From an uncultured Sutterella sp. (lineage in GTDB: Bacteria > Pseudomonadota > Gammaproteobacteria > Burkholderiales > Burkholderiaceae_F), in NCBI GenBank assembly GCA_902463725.1, contig CABQGK010000010.1, positions 1 to 64,000 of the forward strand: DNA of 64,000 nt. The letters are read 5' to 3'. Position 1 is the stretch's first letter. Each line of letters begins with the position of its first letter. This document shows, piece after piece, positions 1 through 9,200 of this stretch. A program made the translations under genes and the position numbers. Below the pieces are notes generated by a model. That model made no database searches. It was not told the DNA's origin and saw only the letters and a list, made by a program, of their open reading frames with translations.

Positions 1-157
1 GGAAGATCATGGAGGTGATCATGGTCGTCACCGACATGGCAATCCAAAGCATGTATGCCGTGGTGTTGTGCTCCGCCTCTGCTATGCTCGCAAGCTTCAG
101 CCCAACGGGCCAGCCCAGTTCGCTTGCACTCGCAAGCAATAGATAAAACCAACTCAT
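1..157 (-). CDS. SMR family efflux protein, N-terminal part (runs off the window)
   Basis: The reverse strand from 157 encodes 52 residues before the window ends, beginning MSWFYLLLASASELGWPVGL. This matches the first membrane helix of small multidrug resistance transporters. The conserved membrane-embedded glutamate is residue 13, and the E-x-x-W-x-V-G-L-K pattern is closest to the SugE/Gdx branch, which exports guanidinium or quaternary amines by proton antiport. A GGAG at 163-166 gives good ribosome-binding spacing. A promoter with a MerR-type long spacer lies just upstream at 186-217, and a MerR regulator is encoded divergently, so induction by that regulator is likely. I see no guanidine riboswitch motif in the leader. 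Only the first half of the roughly 105-residue protein is visible, so the substrate class is uncertain. Confidence 0.8.
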   Translation of the reverse strand, partial: MSWFYLLLASASELGWPVGLKLASIAEAEHNTTAYMLWIAMSVTTMITSMIF

Positions 158-185
158 CGTTGCTCCAACGTCATAGGGTGGCAGA

Positions 186-217
186 ATTTTAACTCTTCCT
201 CTATAAGGGAGAGTCAA
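186..217 (-). promoter_or_regulatory. MerR-type promoter/operator for the SMR gene
   Basis: On the reverse strand a -35 TTGACT (212-217) and a -10 TAAAAT (186-191) are separated by 20 bp, longer than the usual 17. The spacer holds an imperfect dyad, ACTCTTCC (192-199) against GGGAGAGT (207-214), centred on 203. An over-long spacer filled by a dyad is the hallmark of promoters that MerR-family activators untwist. The regulator is most likely the divergent gene at 429. Confidence 0.7.
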
Positions 218-340
218 TAGATCTGCTAGGCGTTTCTGCTTAGAAGTGCGAGAGGCCAACCGAGTTCACAAAGTCCCGAAAAAATGAGATAAATCCTACC
301 AAGCATAACAGTCCACCATCTTTGACCTTGTAAGACTAGG

Positions 341-364
341 GACTCCCATAGCAGGGAGAGTCAA
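341..364. promoter_or_regulatory. Second MerR-like dyad in the divergent region
   Basis: CTCCC (343-347) and GGGAG (354-358) form a short dyad followed by AGTCAA, giving TTGACT on the reverse strand as at the first operator. Its reverse-strand -10 (TAGTCT, 333-338) is weak. It lies 65 bp before the MerR start and may serve autoregulation or a second promoter for the SMR gene. Confidence 0.4.
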
Positions 365-428
365 AGGGGTATCGTTTCAAAGGCCAATGAGTTAGACTCA
401 ATTGAGTTAGTAAGTAGGAGAGTGGAAG

Positions 429-1283
429 ATGGCAAGTTGTGACGATAGCACCCGAGGGTTGTTTCGCATTGGCGAATTTTCCAAGGTCTCTGGCGTGAGC
501 ATCAAAGCGCTTCGGCATTGGGATGAGATGGGGCTATTGAAGCCAGCGATTGTGGATAGTGATAGCAACTACCGCTACTACCGCATTAGCCAATTGCAGG
601 ATGTTGACCGACTCTACATGCTCAAAATGATGGGCATCCCCATGTCTTCGCTCAAGGCGTGGTCCGAGGAAGAGGGCTGCGAGAGTATTGTCGATTTTAA
701 GGGCGAGCGCTACTTTAAGCGCGTGCAGGATGAACTGACGCTCAGGCGAGATGATCTACTGCGCGCTGAAGCCTATTTGCGAAGCCAGCAGAATCGCTAT
801 GCGCATGAAGAAGCGCTGCTCAGAGCAGGAACGATGAGCGGCGTGACGTCGTATAAATCTTACTTTCTGCGGGATCTCGGTGAAATGTCGCTTACGGCGC
901 CCTTCAAAGAGATTGATTTACAGACGTGGCTCTCAGAGTTCACCCAACTTTGTGGTATTGGGAGAATTGGTGCAGACTGGGGGATTCGTATCACGAAACG
1001 CCAGACTGATACAGAAAGCCTGCACGTCGAACTTTTCCAAGAAGTTCTTGAGGTGCAGGGGGTGATGCAACTGGGAGATGAGCCCCCTCTAGTGCTGAAG
1101 ACCGAGCCGCGCAAGTACACGTCCACCCTTGTCATCACTGCGGAACCAGTATTTTGTGCTGTTGAAGAGCATGCTCTAGAACATCTGAACCGCCCGCATT
1201 CACAACTGTGGCTTCACCTCTGTAGCTTGACGCAAGATGCACGGCGCGAAAACCTTTGGGAGTTTCAATATCTTGTAGAATGA
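429..1283 (+). CDS. MerR family transcriptional regulator with C-terminal effector domain
   Basis: Residues 10-80 form a MerR winged-helix DNA-binding domain (FRIGEFSKVSGVSIKALRHW, then a YRYYR wing). A helical dimerisation segment follows at about 85-135, and the C-terminal half (about 150-284) is consistent with a BmrR/GyrI-type ligand-binding domain. The 284-residue length suits drug-sensing members rather than metal-sensing ones, and there is no obvious pair of metal-binding cysteines. AGGAG at 416-420 sets the start. The gene diverges from an SMR efflux gene with MerR-type dyads between them, so it probably activates that pump in response to a hydrophobic or cationic compound. The porin downstream starts 31 bp after its stop and may be cotranscribed. 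Confidence 0.85.
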   Translation: MASCDDSTRGLFRIGEFSKVSGVSIKALRHWDEMGLLKPAIVDSDSNYRYYRISQLQDVDRLYMLKMMGIPMSSLKAWSEEEGCESIVDFKGERYFKRVQDELTLRRDDLLRAEAYLRSQQNRYAHEEALLRAGTMSGVTSYKSYFLRDLGEMSLTAPFKEIDLQTWLSEFTQLCGIGRIGADWGIRITKRQTDTESLHVELFQEVLEVQGVMQLGDEPPLVLKTEPRKYTSTLVITAEPVFCAVEEHALEHLNRPHSQLWLHLCSLTQDARRENLWEFQYLVE

Positions 1284-1314
1284 TCTTGACCATATTAAAA
1301 ACAAGGGGAGTGCC

Positions 1315-2505
1315 ATGCGCCTAGCCTTTCGCATTTTGTCTTTGAGTTTCCTGTGTTTAATCTCCGCGCAGGTGTCAGCTGAAGTATCGGCATATGGTGC
1401 CGTAGATTCTGGCATCTTGTACTCAAAATCGAGAGTCAAGATCAATTCCGTCTTCTATAGTGGGTACAGTCCCAGATATCTACAGGAGGTCAATAAACGT
1501 AGCCTGACAGAGCTGTCGCAAATAGTGGATAGCTCTATCTTTGGCATCAAAGGTAATGAAACGATTTCTCCAGATTTGAGTGTGGGATTCCAGCTTGAAA
1601 ATGGATTTGAGTCCGATTCAGGTCAACTCCAAGATAAAGACCGCTTGTTTGATCGAGAGGCTTCTTTAAGCTTGGCCAGTAGCGTTGGGACATTTTTTGC
1701 TGGCCGCATTGCTCCATTGACCGCAGGTGTTGGGAGTTTCAATATCTTCAAGAGTCATGCTCAGGTGTTTGGCGGTCAATATAGCCTGTTTGACCCTTCT
1801 ACGGACACCGTCCGGCGCGTAGCGTTCGATAATATGGTTGGGTATATAAGTCCAACCTTTTCTGGGTTGAAGCTTTACGCCCAGTACAGCTTCAACGTGA
1901 ATTCGGCTGAAGCACCCTCTGTGCGCAACAATAACCGCTATTGGGGGATGGGTGTTACCTACGACCAAAATAATTTCGGGTTAACCGCATCGGTAGAGTC
2001 TTATTTACCGGCAAGGCGTGAGGCAACCGACGGGGACGACGGCTACATCTTTAGCTTTGGTGGCAATTACGACTTAGGCTTTGCAAAGCCCTATGTGTCA
2101 GTGCAGCTCGGTAAAAACTTAGACTTTGTGGGCAACATGTTCAAAACCTACAATGATCCGGCGAGACACGACATTCGATTTACTGCGATTCATCTTGGTG
2201 CTGCCGTTCCCATTGGGGCCGCTGTTTTCAAGATGGACTCCTTCTATAGTTCGAGTAAAGAAACCGCAGGGGTATCTATCGTACCTATCGGCTCTCTTTT
2301 CACATCCCTCAACCATGAACGGGAATGGGGAATCACGGCTAGCTACGAATATCACCTAAGCCAAAGAACCATGCTTTACGGCGTAGCTGGCTATGTGTCT
2401 CACAGCATGGATTCGAAAGTTGAAAGGAGGGGATACCCATACACGGACTTGTCACAGGTTGAAAAGACCCTGCGGGCAGGTATTGGGTTGCGCCACGCTT
2501 TTTAA
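1315..2505 (+). CDS. Gram-negative porin, Burkholderiales type
   Basis: A 396-residue outer-membrane protein. It has a signal peptide (hydrophobic residues 4-18, cleavage after SAQVSA) followed by EVSAYGAVDSGILY, the typical first strand of betaproteobacterial general porins. The FGIKGNE segment near residue 80, alternating hydrophobic strands throughout and a final RHAF with C-terminal phenylalanine support a 16-stranded trimeric barrel recognised by the Bam complex. AAGGGGAG lies 5 bases before the ATG. It follows a MerR regulator by 31 bp, and a hairpin at 2521-2552 lies just past its stop. Its role is diffusion of small hydrophilic solutes; selectivity cannot be read from the sequence. 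Confidence 0.9.
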   Translation: MRLAFRILSLSFLCLISAQVSAEVSAYGAVDSGILYSKSRVKINSVFYSGYSPRYLQEVNKRSLTELSQIVDSSIFGIKGNETISPDLSVGFQLENGFESDSGQLQDKDRLFDREASLSLASSVGTFFAGRIAPLTAGVGSFNIFKSHAQVFGGQYSLFDPSTDTVRRVAFDNMVGYISPTFSGLKLYAQYSFNVNSAEAPSVRNNNRYWGMGVTYDQNNFGLTASVESYLPARREATDGDDGYIFSFGGNYDLGFAKPYVSVQLGKNLDFVGNMFKTYNDPARHDIRFTAIHLGAAVPIGAAVFKMDSFYSSSKETAGVSIVPIGSLFTSLNHEREWGITASYEYHLSQRTMLYGVAGYVSHSMDSKVERRGYPYTDLSQVEKTLRAGIGLRHAF

Positions 2506-2520
2506 TTAGGCCAAAATGTG

Positions 2521-2552
2521 AAGGACCGCTGACATCTGATCATGCGGTCCTT
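2521..2552. terminator. Hairpin between convergent porin and ypfJ genes
   Basis: AAGGACCGC (2521-2529) is perfectly complementary to GCGGTCCTT (2544-2552) around a 14-base loop. It lies between two convergent genes and could act on both strands. It lacks a strong U-tract, so termination efficiency is uncertain. Confidence 0.55.
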
Positions 2553-2581
2553 CGTGTATGAGCTTTGCTCTTTTGATTGGC

Positions 2582-3484
2582 TTAGTTCCAGGTGTTGCAG
2601 ACCTGCGGATCTCCGGAGGTAAAGCCTCGCTTGAACCATGTCTTGCGTTGTTCGGATGTGCCGTGCGTAAAGCTATCGGGCACAACGCGGCCGGTGGCCT
2701 CTTTCTGCAGACGGTCGTCGCCGATGGCGGTCGCAGTGTCTAGCGCTTCGTCAAGGTCTCCCGTCTCAAGGATGCCTTGCTTCTGCATGTAGTGACCCCA
2801 CACACCCGCGAAACAGTCGGCCTGAAGCTCCATCTTCACTTGGATAGCGTTCGCTTCCTTTTGGCTAGCGCGACTTTGCATCTGGTGAACCTTATCAGAG
2901 ATGCCAAGCAGCGTTTGGACGTGGTGACCCACTTCGTGGGCGAGCACGTAGCCGAGGGCAAAGTCACCACCACCGCCGTACTTCTTTTGCATGTCGCGAT
3001 AGAACGAGAGGTCAATGTAGACCTTTTGGTCATTTGGGCAGTAGAACGGCCCCATAGCGGACTGCCCCGTGCCACAGGCGGTATTGGTGACGCCAGAGTA
3101 GAGCACTAATTTAGGATAGGTGTACTTTTCGCCGCCTGCCCTGAAGATCTGCGTCCAAACGTCTTCTGTGGTTTTAAGCGCAACAGAGCTGAACTTCGCC
3201 AACTCTTGCTCCTGAGCGGTAAAGTTCTTGCCCGAGGATTGTGCGCCTTGAGTCTGCTCGACAGGCGTTTCCATCGGCACACCCGTGATGAGTGGCGTGA
3301 GGTCGATACCGTAGTAGCCCGCAATCAGAATGATGATGAAGATCACTAGACCAGAGCGACCCCGCAACGGGATGCCGCGCATGCGAGGTTGTTGAGAGCC
3401 GCTTCCCATGGGGAAGGGGAAGCCGCTACGCTCGCTACGTCGATCTTCGACGTTGTCGCTTTCAGGTTTATCTTGCCAGCGCAT
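2582..3484 (-). CDS. ypfJ: YpfJ-family neutral zinc metallopeptidase
   Basis: A 300-residue membrane-anchored protein of the YpfJ (Zn_peptidase, PF04228) family. It opens with the family-typical MRWQxxxESDNVEDRR, has a short Pro/Gly-rich segment and one membrane helix at about 46-65 (LVIFIIILIAGYYGIDL). The catalytic zinc motif HEVGH is at residues 183-187 in VLAHEVGHHVQ. The family-typical segments GPFYCPNDQKVYIDLSFY and QADCFAGVWGHY are also present. The topology suggests a periplasmic catalytic domain. The physiological substrate of the family is not established. It stands alone, convergent with the porin. The start fits homologues although no strong ribosome-binding site is seen. Confidence 0.92.
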   Translation of the reverse strand: MRWQDKPESDNVEDRRSERSGFPFPMGSGSQQPRMRGIPLRGRSGLVIFIIILIAGYYGIDLTPLITGVPMETPVEQTQGAQSSGKNFTAQEQELAKFSSVALKTTEDVWTQIFRAGGEKYTYPKLVLYSGVTNTACGTGQSAMGPFYCPNDQKVYIDLSFYRDMQKKYGGGGDFALGYVLAHEVGHHVQTLLGISDKVHQMQSRASQKEANAIQVKMELQADCFAGVWGHYMQKQGILETGDLDEALDTATAIGDDRLQKEATGRVVPDSFTHGTSEQRKTWFKRGFTSGDPQVCNTWN

Positions 3485-3722
3485 GATATGGGAGAAATCG
3501 TAGGATGAGAGGAATTGAAGAAAGATGCCCTCATTATATCCTTTGCTCTCGGTCGCGCTCTCTCAAATCGGCGTATGACAGTGAGTTGAACGGGTAGCAG
3601 AAGTCGATGAACTTACCATTCTCGAGTGAAGACATTTCTTAATTTATATTCTGTACTACAAAAATATTTTGGATCGGACGATTCGAGTCCAAAGCGACTT
3701 GAAAAAAATAACCCGATAGAAT

Positions 3723-3752
3723 GTCAATTCTAGGAGATTATTCTAGAATGAC
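3723..3752. promoter_or_regulatory. Inverted repeat in front of the recombinase gene
   Basis: GTCA(A)TTCTAG (3723-3733) faces CTAGAATGAC (3743-3752) across 9 bases, with one bulged A in the left arm. Arms of 10-11 bp around a short centre resemble a tyrosine-recombinase core site, or an operator controlling the gene at 3780. The sequence alone does not decide between these. Confidence 0.4.
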
Positions 3753-3779
3753 TACAAGCGTAGCGAACTGGAAAACGTC

Positions 3780-4778
3780 ATGAAGAAAAGCCCCGCACAA
3801 CTCTCTGCAACCACCTCACTCGTTCCGAAAGAAGAGGGAGCGCAGATTGAATTTTTGCCGCAAACACCCGCGGGGCGTGACCGCACGCCCAATGCAGCAC
3901 TCGCCTATCTGGCGACGCTCCATTCCGAGACAAGCCGCATCGCGATGAGAAGCAAACTCAATGTGGTGGCGCGTCTTGCAGGTTATGCCGACCTAACGCT
4001 CTGTCCATGGGAGGCGATGGCTCCCGAGCACGTGATCGCGATGCTTGAAACGCTTGAGCGGCAGGGACGTCGGGCCAATACCGTGAACTGTTATCTCGCC
4101 GCGATCAAGGGGGTGGCGAAAGCGGCCTGGCTTGTGGGGAGCCTCAGTCACGAGGTGATGCTCCGTATTTCCGCCATAAAGCAACGTCGCACAAAGCGCC
4201 TCCCTGCGGGACGGTCGCTTACGCCCAGTGAATCACGGGCACTACTTGCCGACTGCGATACGCGTAACGATGCCATCGGTCGCCGCGACAAAGCGATCCT
4301 CTCGCTCATGCTCGGATGTGGACTTCGTCGTGGGGAAATTCCTGATTTGCGCTGGGAAAATTACGATCAAAATGAAGGCGCGCTCACTTTAATTGGTAAG
4401 GGCGATAAAGAAAGGCGAGTATTTCTTCCTGAAGAGGTTGAGTCGTATTTATTGGCGTGGATCAAAAAAGATCGCGGTGAAAATTACGGTCTATTATTTG
4501 GACGCATTTATAAAAATGGCCGGATCGATTTGACCCGGCCGATGGATGCCCGCTCAATTGGGGATATTCTTGCTTCTCATAGAATCGTGGAGGGGCGTTC
4601 AGCCTATACGGCTCACGATCTCAGAAGAACATTTGCAACAAGATTGCTGGAAGATAACGTCGATATCGTGACAGTTCAAGGCATGATGGGCCATGCTAGC
4701 GTCACGACAACTGCTCGATACGATAGGCGAGGTAATGATAAATACCGCAGAGCAGCTAATAATATAAAGCTTACATAA
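3780..4778 (+). CDS. Tyrosine recombinase / phage-type integrase
   Basis: A 332-residue site-specific recombinase with an N-terminal core-binding helical domain (about residues 40-150) and a C-terminal catalytic domain. The catalytic set is complete: R183 in GLRRGEI, a lysine in the LIGKGDKERRVFLP hairpin, H279 and R282 in HDLRRTFATRLL, H305 in GHASVTTTARY, and the nucleophile Y314. It therefore looks active. The ATG is preceded by GGAAAACGTC, a weak ribosome-binding site, and a dyad lies at 3723-3752. AT-rich genes follow immediately on the opposite strand, suggesting that it mobilised, or still mobilises, the 3.7-5.6 kb block. I found no flanking direct repeat or tRNA target. Confidence 0.92.
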   Translation: MKKSPAQLSATTSLVPKEEGAQIEFLPQTPAGRDRTPNAALAYLATLHSETSRIAMRSKLNVVARLAGYADLTLCPWEAMAPEHVIAMLETLERQGRRANTVNCYLAAIKGVAKAAWLVGSLSHEVMLRISAIKQRRTKRLPAGRSLTPSESRALLADCDTRNDAIGRRDKAILSLMLGCGLRRGEIPDLRWENYDQNEGALTLIGKGDKERRVFLPEEVESYLLAWIKKDRGENYGLLFGRIYKNGRIDLTRPMDARSIGDILASHRIVEGRSAYTAHDLRRTFATRLLEDNVDIVTVQGMMGHASVTTTARYDRRGNDKYRRAANNIKLT

Positions 4779-4788
4779 TTAATTCAGA

Positions 4789-5115
4789 TCAATCAATTTT
4801 CATAAGTTCATCGTCTGTAATGAGATCTGTATTTATAGTGCAATCAAAATACAATTCTCCGAATGATAAGTTTCCATCAAATATCTTTGCTGTTTCGAAA
4901 TGGTTCAAACAGTCATGTAGTGACGGAAATGAACATTCGAACAATACATCTCTGCCAAAATCAAATCCCTCAAGTTTTGCGACTGATAATGTAGTATTTT
5001 TATTATCCTCGCCAGAAAAGACACAGTATTTATTTGTTTTATGCCTAATGACAGCTATAAACCTTTGTGAAAGCAAATCGTATAGCTTGTTAATTTGTTC
5101 AGTTAGTTCTTTCAT
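4789..5115 (-). CDS. Small AT-rich protein, possible immunity protein (paralogue 2)
   Basis: This encodes 108 residues from the ATG at 5115; a TTG at 5148 would add 11. The gene is clearly AT-rich compared with the surrounding host genes. The protein is small, acidic and soluble, with no signal or membrane segment. It aligns by eye with the product of 5170-5451: IRHKTNKYCVFSGEDNKN against IRYKSKKYFISGNWDTKN, and AKIFDGNLSFGEL against ANIFQNNSFSQV. Tandem diverged copies of small acidic proteins beside a toxin-like C-terminal fragment are typical of immunity genes for polymorphic toxins. I do not recognise the family, so this role is an inference from context. Confidence 0.6.
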   Translation of the reverse strand: MKELTEQINKLYDLLSQRFIAVIRHKTNKYCVFSGEDNKNTTLSVAKLEGFDFGRDVLFECSFPSLHDCLNHFETAKIFDGNLSFGELYFDCTINTDLITDDELMKID

Positions 5116-5169
5116 AATTTCTGTAGAAATTTTGAAATAATGATTCAAGATAAATTTATAGCTACACTT

Positions 5170-5451
5170 TTAATCATTTATCCATTCTATTGATTCTTGT
5201 ACTTGCGAAAATGAGTTGTTCTGAAATATATTGGCACACATGAATTTTTTAATGTTATCACTCATTTTTTCAGAATAAGAACTCCACAAGTATTCATCCT
5301 GATTATCTAAATCGATAACATACAGGAGCTGTTTTTTATTTTTTGTGTCCCAATTCCCAGATATGAAGTATTTTTTGCTTTTATACCTAATATAGATATC
5401 TGAACTTGTTTCTAAGGCTTCAATAAAATATTTTATATCACCATTGATCAT
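5170..5451 (-). CDS. Small AT-rich protein, possible immunity protein (paralogue 1)
   Basis: A 93-residue AT-rich cytoplasmic protein. A GAGGAG about 10 bases upstream supports the ATG at 5451, and the stop of the toxin-like fragment (5452-5454) directly abuts this start, so translation would have been coupled. It is a paralogue of the next gene downstream (4789-5115), sharing an I-R-x-K-x-x-K-Y segment and an A-x-I-F-x-N segment. The position immediately after a toxin C-terminus is what is expected of a cognate immunity gene. The family itself is not recognised. Confidence 0.6.
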   Translation of the reverse strand: MINGDIKYFIEALETSSDIYIRYKSKKYFISGNWDTKNKKQLLYVIDLDNQDEYLWSSYSEKMSDNIKKFMCANIFQNNSFSQVQESIEWIND

Positions 5452-5577
5452 TTACAAGATCTCCTCAAAATACTTCCTGTATGACCTATATATCAGGTTC
5501 CTTTCTGTTAGAAAAATTTCATCTATTCGATTGGAATAATCATTGGCAGTTGTGAAGATATGGTCATGAAGTGCCTT
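5452..5577 (-). pseudogene. C-terminal fragment resembling a polymorphic toxin tail
   Basis: The reverse strand reads 41 sense codons, ending in a TAA at 5452-5454, with a plausible protein pattern (HDHIFTTANDYSNRIDEIF, then YRSYRKYFEEIL at the end). There is no start codon or upstream domain in this frame: a TAA closes it just above 5577. A neighbouring reverse frame ends in NTRLKGTS exactly where this one begins, so a frameshift is possible. The fragment stops directly at the start of a putative immunity gene. I read it as a displaced or decayed toxin 3' end, with modest confidence. Confidence 0.4.
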
Positions 5578-5756
5578 TTAATCGTGTGTTTTGCGACAGT
5601 TGGAATCCAACCAAAACGTCACGAGGCGGTGAAGGTAGGAATGCAAGCGTTGGCGTGGTGGAAGGTGAAAAACGCACGATCGGTGAGCGGCTCAAAGCGG
5701 CAGAAAAGCTCATCGCCGAAAAGATGCAGATACCTGAAAACTTTACGGAGCCCATG

Positions 5757-6104
5757 TTATGGCGCTATGCGCTTACCTTGATGGTCGATGTAGTACCAAC
5801 TGTCACTCTCCCAGTAGTGATATTCACCATTTGAGCCAGGAACTTCCTTATTGACGCCCACGTCGGTGACTTTGGCGCGACCATTCTTAAATGGATAGCC
5901 AAACGCAAACCGTGGTGCAATCACCACCTCGCCCTCAGCAGTAGCATAGCCCACGCGTCCGGCCTCATCGACGATGCGTTGCACACCCTCGTGAATGGGA
6001 TCGGGGCCATTATCAAACCAGTATGGCTTGTAGGCAGCGCTTGCTACTAAAGGAACTAGTCCCGTAGCCATGATGGCTGCGATTAGCGTGGTCTTGATGG
6101 GCAT
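5757..6104 (-). CDS. Exported WG-repeat protein
   Basis: A 115-residue protein with a clear signal peptide (MPIKTTLIAAIMATGLVPLV, cleavage after VASA). The mature part contains a WG/KWG-type repeat, VDEAGRVGYATAEGEVVIAPRFAFGYPFKNG, and ends with a second incomplete unit, YYIDHQGKRIAP. Such repeats form beta-structures in exported proteins of unknown function. CGGAG lies 7 bases before the ATG. It is transcribed divergently from the McrB-like gene at 6278, with 173 bp between them. The role is unknown. Confidence 0.8.
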   Translation of the reverse strand: MPIKTTLIAAIMATGLVPLVASAAYKPYWFDNGPDPIHEGVQRIVDEAGRVGYATAEGEVVIAPRFAFGYPFKNGRAKVTDVGVNKEVPGSNGEYHYWESDSWYYIDHQGKRIAP

Positions 6105-6277
6105 GGAAAGCTCCGAGCAGAAGTGATGGTCCTCTGCGTTTCAGTCTACCTAGCGCGAATCTTGGGATCAAGCGTTTTGAGCTAAAAGGGCAGGGGCGGC
6201 AAAACGGAGCGGCCGCGTCAACTCGCTCAATTCTCTATAATTTTCCCATCACTCGCCCATACCTATCGGGATGCATC

Positions 6278-9200
6278 ATGGCCGTCAACAAATCCGAACT
6301 TCTCAAGCGCATTATTACCTGCACTACAAGCGACGCACGCCGTCAGGCTTGGCAGACGATCAAAAATAACCGCGAGAAAAAATCTTTTTTCGGCTATTTG
6401 TTCGAGTGGCCTCTGAATAAAACCCACGTCTGGGGGCAGCCTCAATTTCAGCGTGAGCTCTTACAAGGACTCATGAGCGCCTCCCCCGAGGCAGAGCTGA
6501 TATTCGGCGCACTCTTTTCTCAGATTACGGCCAATGAGCAGACGGGTGCAAAAATTCGTGAGGCAGCGGTAAGCGCTTTACCCGTTACCGACGACGCACT
6601 TCGCGAAATCCTTTCGGCAGTTGGCGGCACGCACGGTCTCTCTCCTCAGCTGCTCGTTACGATGAGCCTTGGACTTGTCTGGCTCAAAGTGCTTCAGTGC
6701 GTCGCCGATAACGACGCGAAGAAATCCGAGCTTGAGGCGCTTTTAGACGATGCGTTTGAACGAGCAGCCGATATCCTTGATGAGCGTAAAGAGCTCACGA
6801 AAATTGTCGCTGCTATGCGCGGAGCGCTCGGCATGGCGCAAAAGGCGCTACCCGAGGCTGATGAAGAAAAGCCTAAGAAGGCTAGCGGCAAGGGCAAGGC
6901 AACTAAGCAGGAGGCGGCAGAGGCGGCTGCCCCCCAAGTTACCGATGCACGGGAATCGAGTACGCCTCACGCCCAAGAAGAGGCTTTAGCAGTAACAACC
7001 GCAAATGTAAAGGTAAGCGCTCCGCTTGTCAGCACGAGCGGCGAAAAAACGCAAGCGAAACAGAATAAGAAAACCGCTAGTAGCAGCGCAGCGCTTGCTG
7101 AGGCGGTTCAGGCCACCCTTGGCAAGCGCCCCGACGGGGAGCGCGCTTTCGCGATCCCTGAAGCCAGCCCAACTCCTGCAACCGCTCCCGTGCACGTTAC
7201 GCCCTCAAAGATTGAGGGTGCACCTAAAGCCAAGGGCAGTGCTAAATCCAAAGCTGAGTCAAGCAGCAAGAAAGCACAGACTGGCGCGCAAGCACCAGTT
7301 GAGGGGGCGCTTCGGCAGATGAGCCACCCCATTAAAAACACGTATCGTGCCAAGGCAGAGCCCGAAGAAGGGCTCACCCGAACTATTGGCTACGCGGTGC
7401 GATATGGTGGTTTTGTGAATTTTTACGGTGTTGCCAACTGGGATCCCTACCTCAAGCGCTACAGTGAAGCGAACTTTACGCAGCGCTTTCCGATGTTTGG
7501 CGCGGTGAACCTCAAAGTAGCCTCCTATGCGCAAGTCCCCGATGGCTCATTACTGGTGCTCGACTGGGGGCGCTCAGATCTGATCCCTTACCACGATGCC
7601 AATGGCGTGATACGTACGGACTATGCTTATCAGTTCGACTATGCCCAACTCAAAAGTGAAGGACGCGCCTCGCTGCTTGACGATGCGGGGGTCTTCCCTG
7701 TGGTGCGTCCGCTGGAGCTAGAGCCAGACTTCACGAAGTCTATCTACGTTACGTTAACGGCGCAGGAGCCCACCGAAGCCAAGCTCTCCACGCTCCCAGT
7801 GATGCTGGAATACCGAGGGGACTATTACGGACCATTTCCGCTGAGAGAAGACGCGGCTAACCGCCTTTACGTCAACGTGCCGCTTGCTGCAAAAGAGGGC
7901 GTGGTATCGGGTTTGCGTCCCAAGGATGCCTCAAACCTCGTGACCGCAGAGCTCCGGTATTGGCATGACGGTAACACGCTCAAGTCGCAGGCCATTGATC
8001 TCTTTTACGCGCCAGGCGCTCAGGCCTTTGCCTTTGATACGCTCTCGGACAAAGAGCTCGTTCGGCGCTTCCTACTTTCTATCCCCGCTGAGGCGCCTGC
8101 GAACGCATCGATGCGTGAAGCTGTTGCCGCACTCATCGAAGAGAGCGAAGTGCTTGGCTCGCATCGCTTTTTTAGCGCTCAGCGTGCGCTGCTACTCAGA
8201 ACTGCGCTCAACGACTGCTTCGCAACAAGCGCCACATCAACCGAGTTGCGTAGCGCTTTCTTCAATGCGGTTTGGGCCAATAAGGAGCGAGTTCTGCCTG
8301 AACTCGCCGAAGCGTTTGCGAATTCCCCCGAAGCCTATAAGGCGCTCACCGCTAAGAGTACGCTTCGAGAAAAGCTTCAGAAGGCGGAGAATGACGTTAA
8401 AGCGCTCACCGCACGCAAGGCTAACCTCACTCACGAAATCAATGAGCAAATCCGCTCTGAGCGCGCGAAATTCCAAGAAACCAATCAGAAGCTTCTGGCC
8501 GAAAACGAGCGGCTTACCGAGGAAAATGAGCGCATGCGCTCGGAGCTTGGCATTCTTGAAAATGTGCGTGATCTGGCCACGACTCGTAAAACGCTTCAAG
8601 ACGAAAATGCCAAACTCTCTGAATCCAATGAGACGTTACGAGCCACCGTTTCCCGCATAGAAGCGCATCTTGAACATGCCTTTAAGAACCCGCATGAATA
8701 CGCCTTTGAGGGCGCGATTGCTTCCAAACTGCTTGCCGCGGCCTCGGCGTGGGAGTCGGAAAAGAGCGCGGACAATTTTGAAGCGCGAGCGCATGCCGTG
8801 GCTCATGCGCCGCACTTGAACCTCACCGGACACAAACTCGCCAACTATCTGGTCAAGAAAGTCCAAAGCTACCGCGGCTACGATGACAATACGGTACTTA
8901 ACTTCTTTATTCTGCTCACGCAGAGCTTCTTGACAATTTTCTCTGGCCCTCCGGGTGTTGGGAAAACTTCGATCTGTGAGATTCTGGCGCACGTCATGGG
9001 GCTTTCTGGTTTTGCTCAGCAACTTCCCCCTGCGGCTTTGAAACTTTGGGATAGTGAGATGGCGGCTAGTCGCTTCTTGCCAGTCTCCGTTGAGCGAGGC
9101 TGGACGAGTAAGCGTGACTTTGTGGGCTACTACAATCCGCTCTCAAAAACCTTCGAGAGCATCGATCCGCTCCGAAAGGACGCGTTTGCTCAGCTCGATG

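Noticed and set aside
158..330. Guanidine-I (ykkC) riboswitch upstream of the SMR gene
   Set aside because: The conserved riboswitch core words were not found, and the promoter with its MerR-type spacer lies only about 30 bp before the start codon, leaving too little leader RNA.
3668..3698. T-loop-like sequence ATTCGAGTCC, suggesting a tRNA or an attachment site beside the recombinase
   Set aside because: The stem does not fit a tRNA T-arm (A opposite C at the closing pair), no acceptor or anticodon arm can be built around it, and no second copy was seen near 5.5 kb.
5571..5834. Forward open frame of 87 codons with a charged segment (TIGERLKAAEKLIAEKM)
   Set aside because: It has no ribosome-binding site and its end runs antisense into the well-supported WG-repeat gene. 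The middle may be a fragment of an older gene, but no family was recognised.
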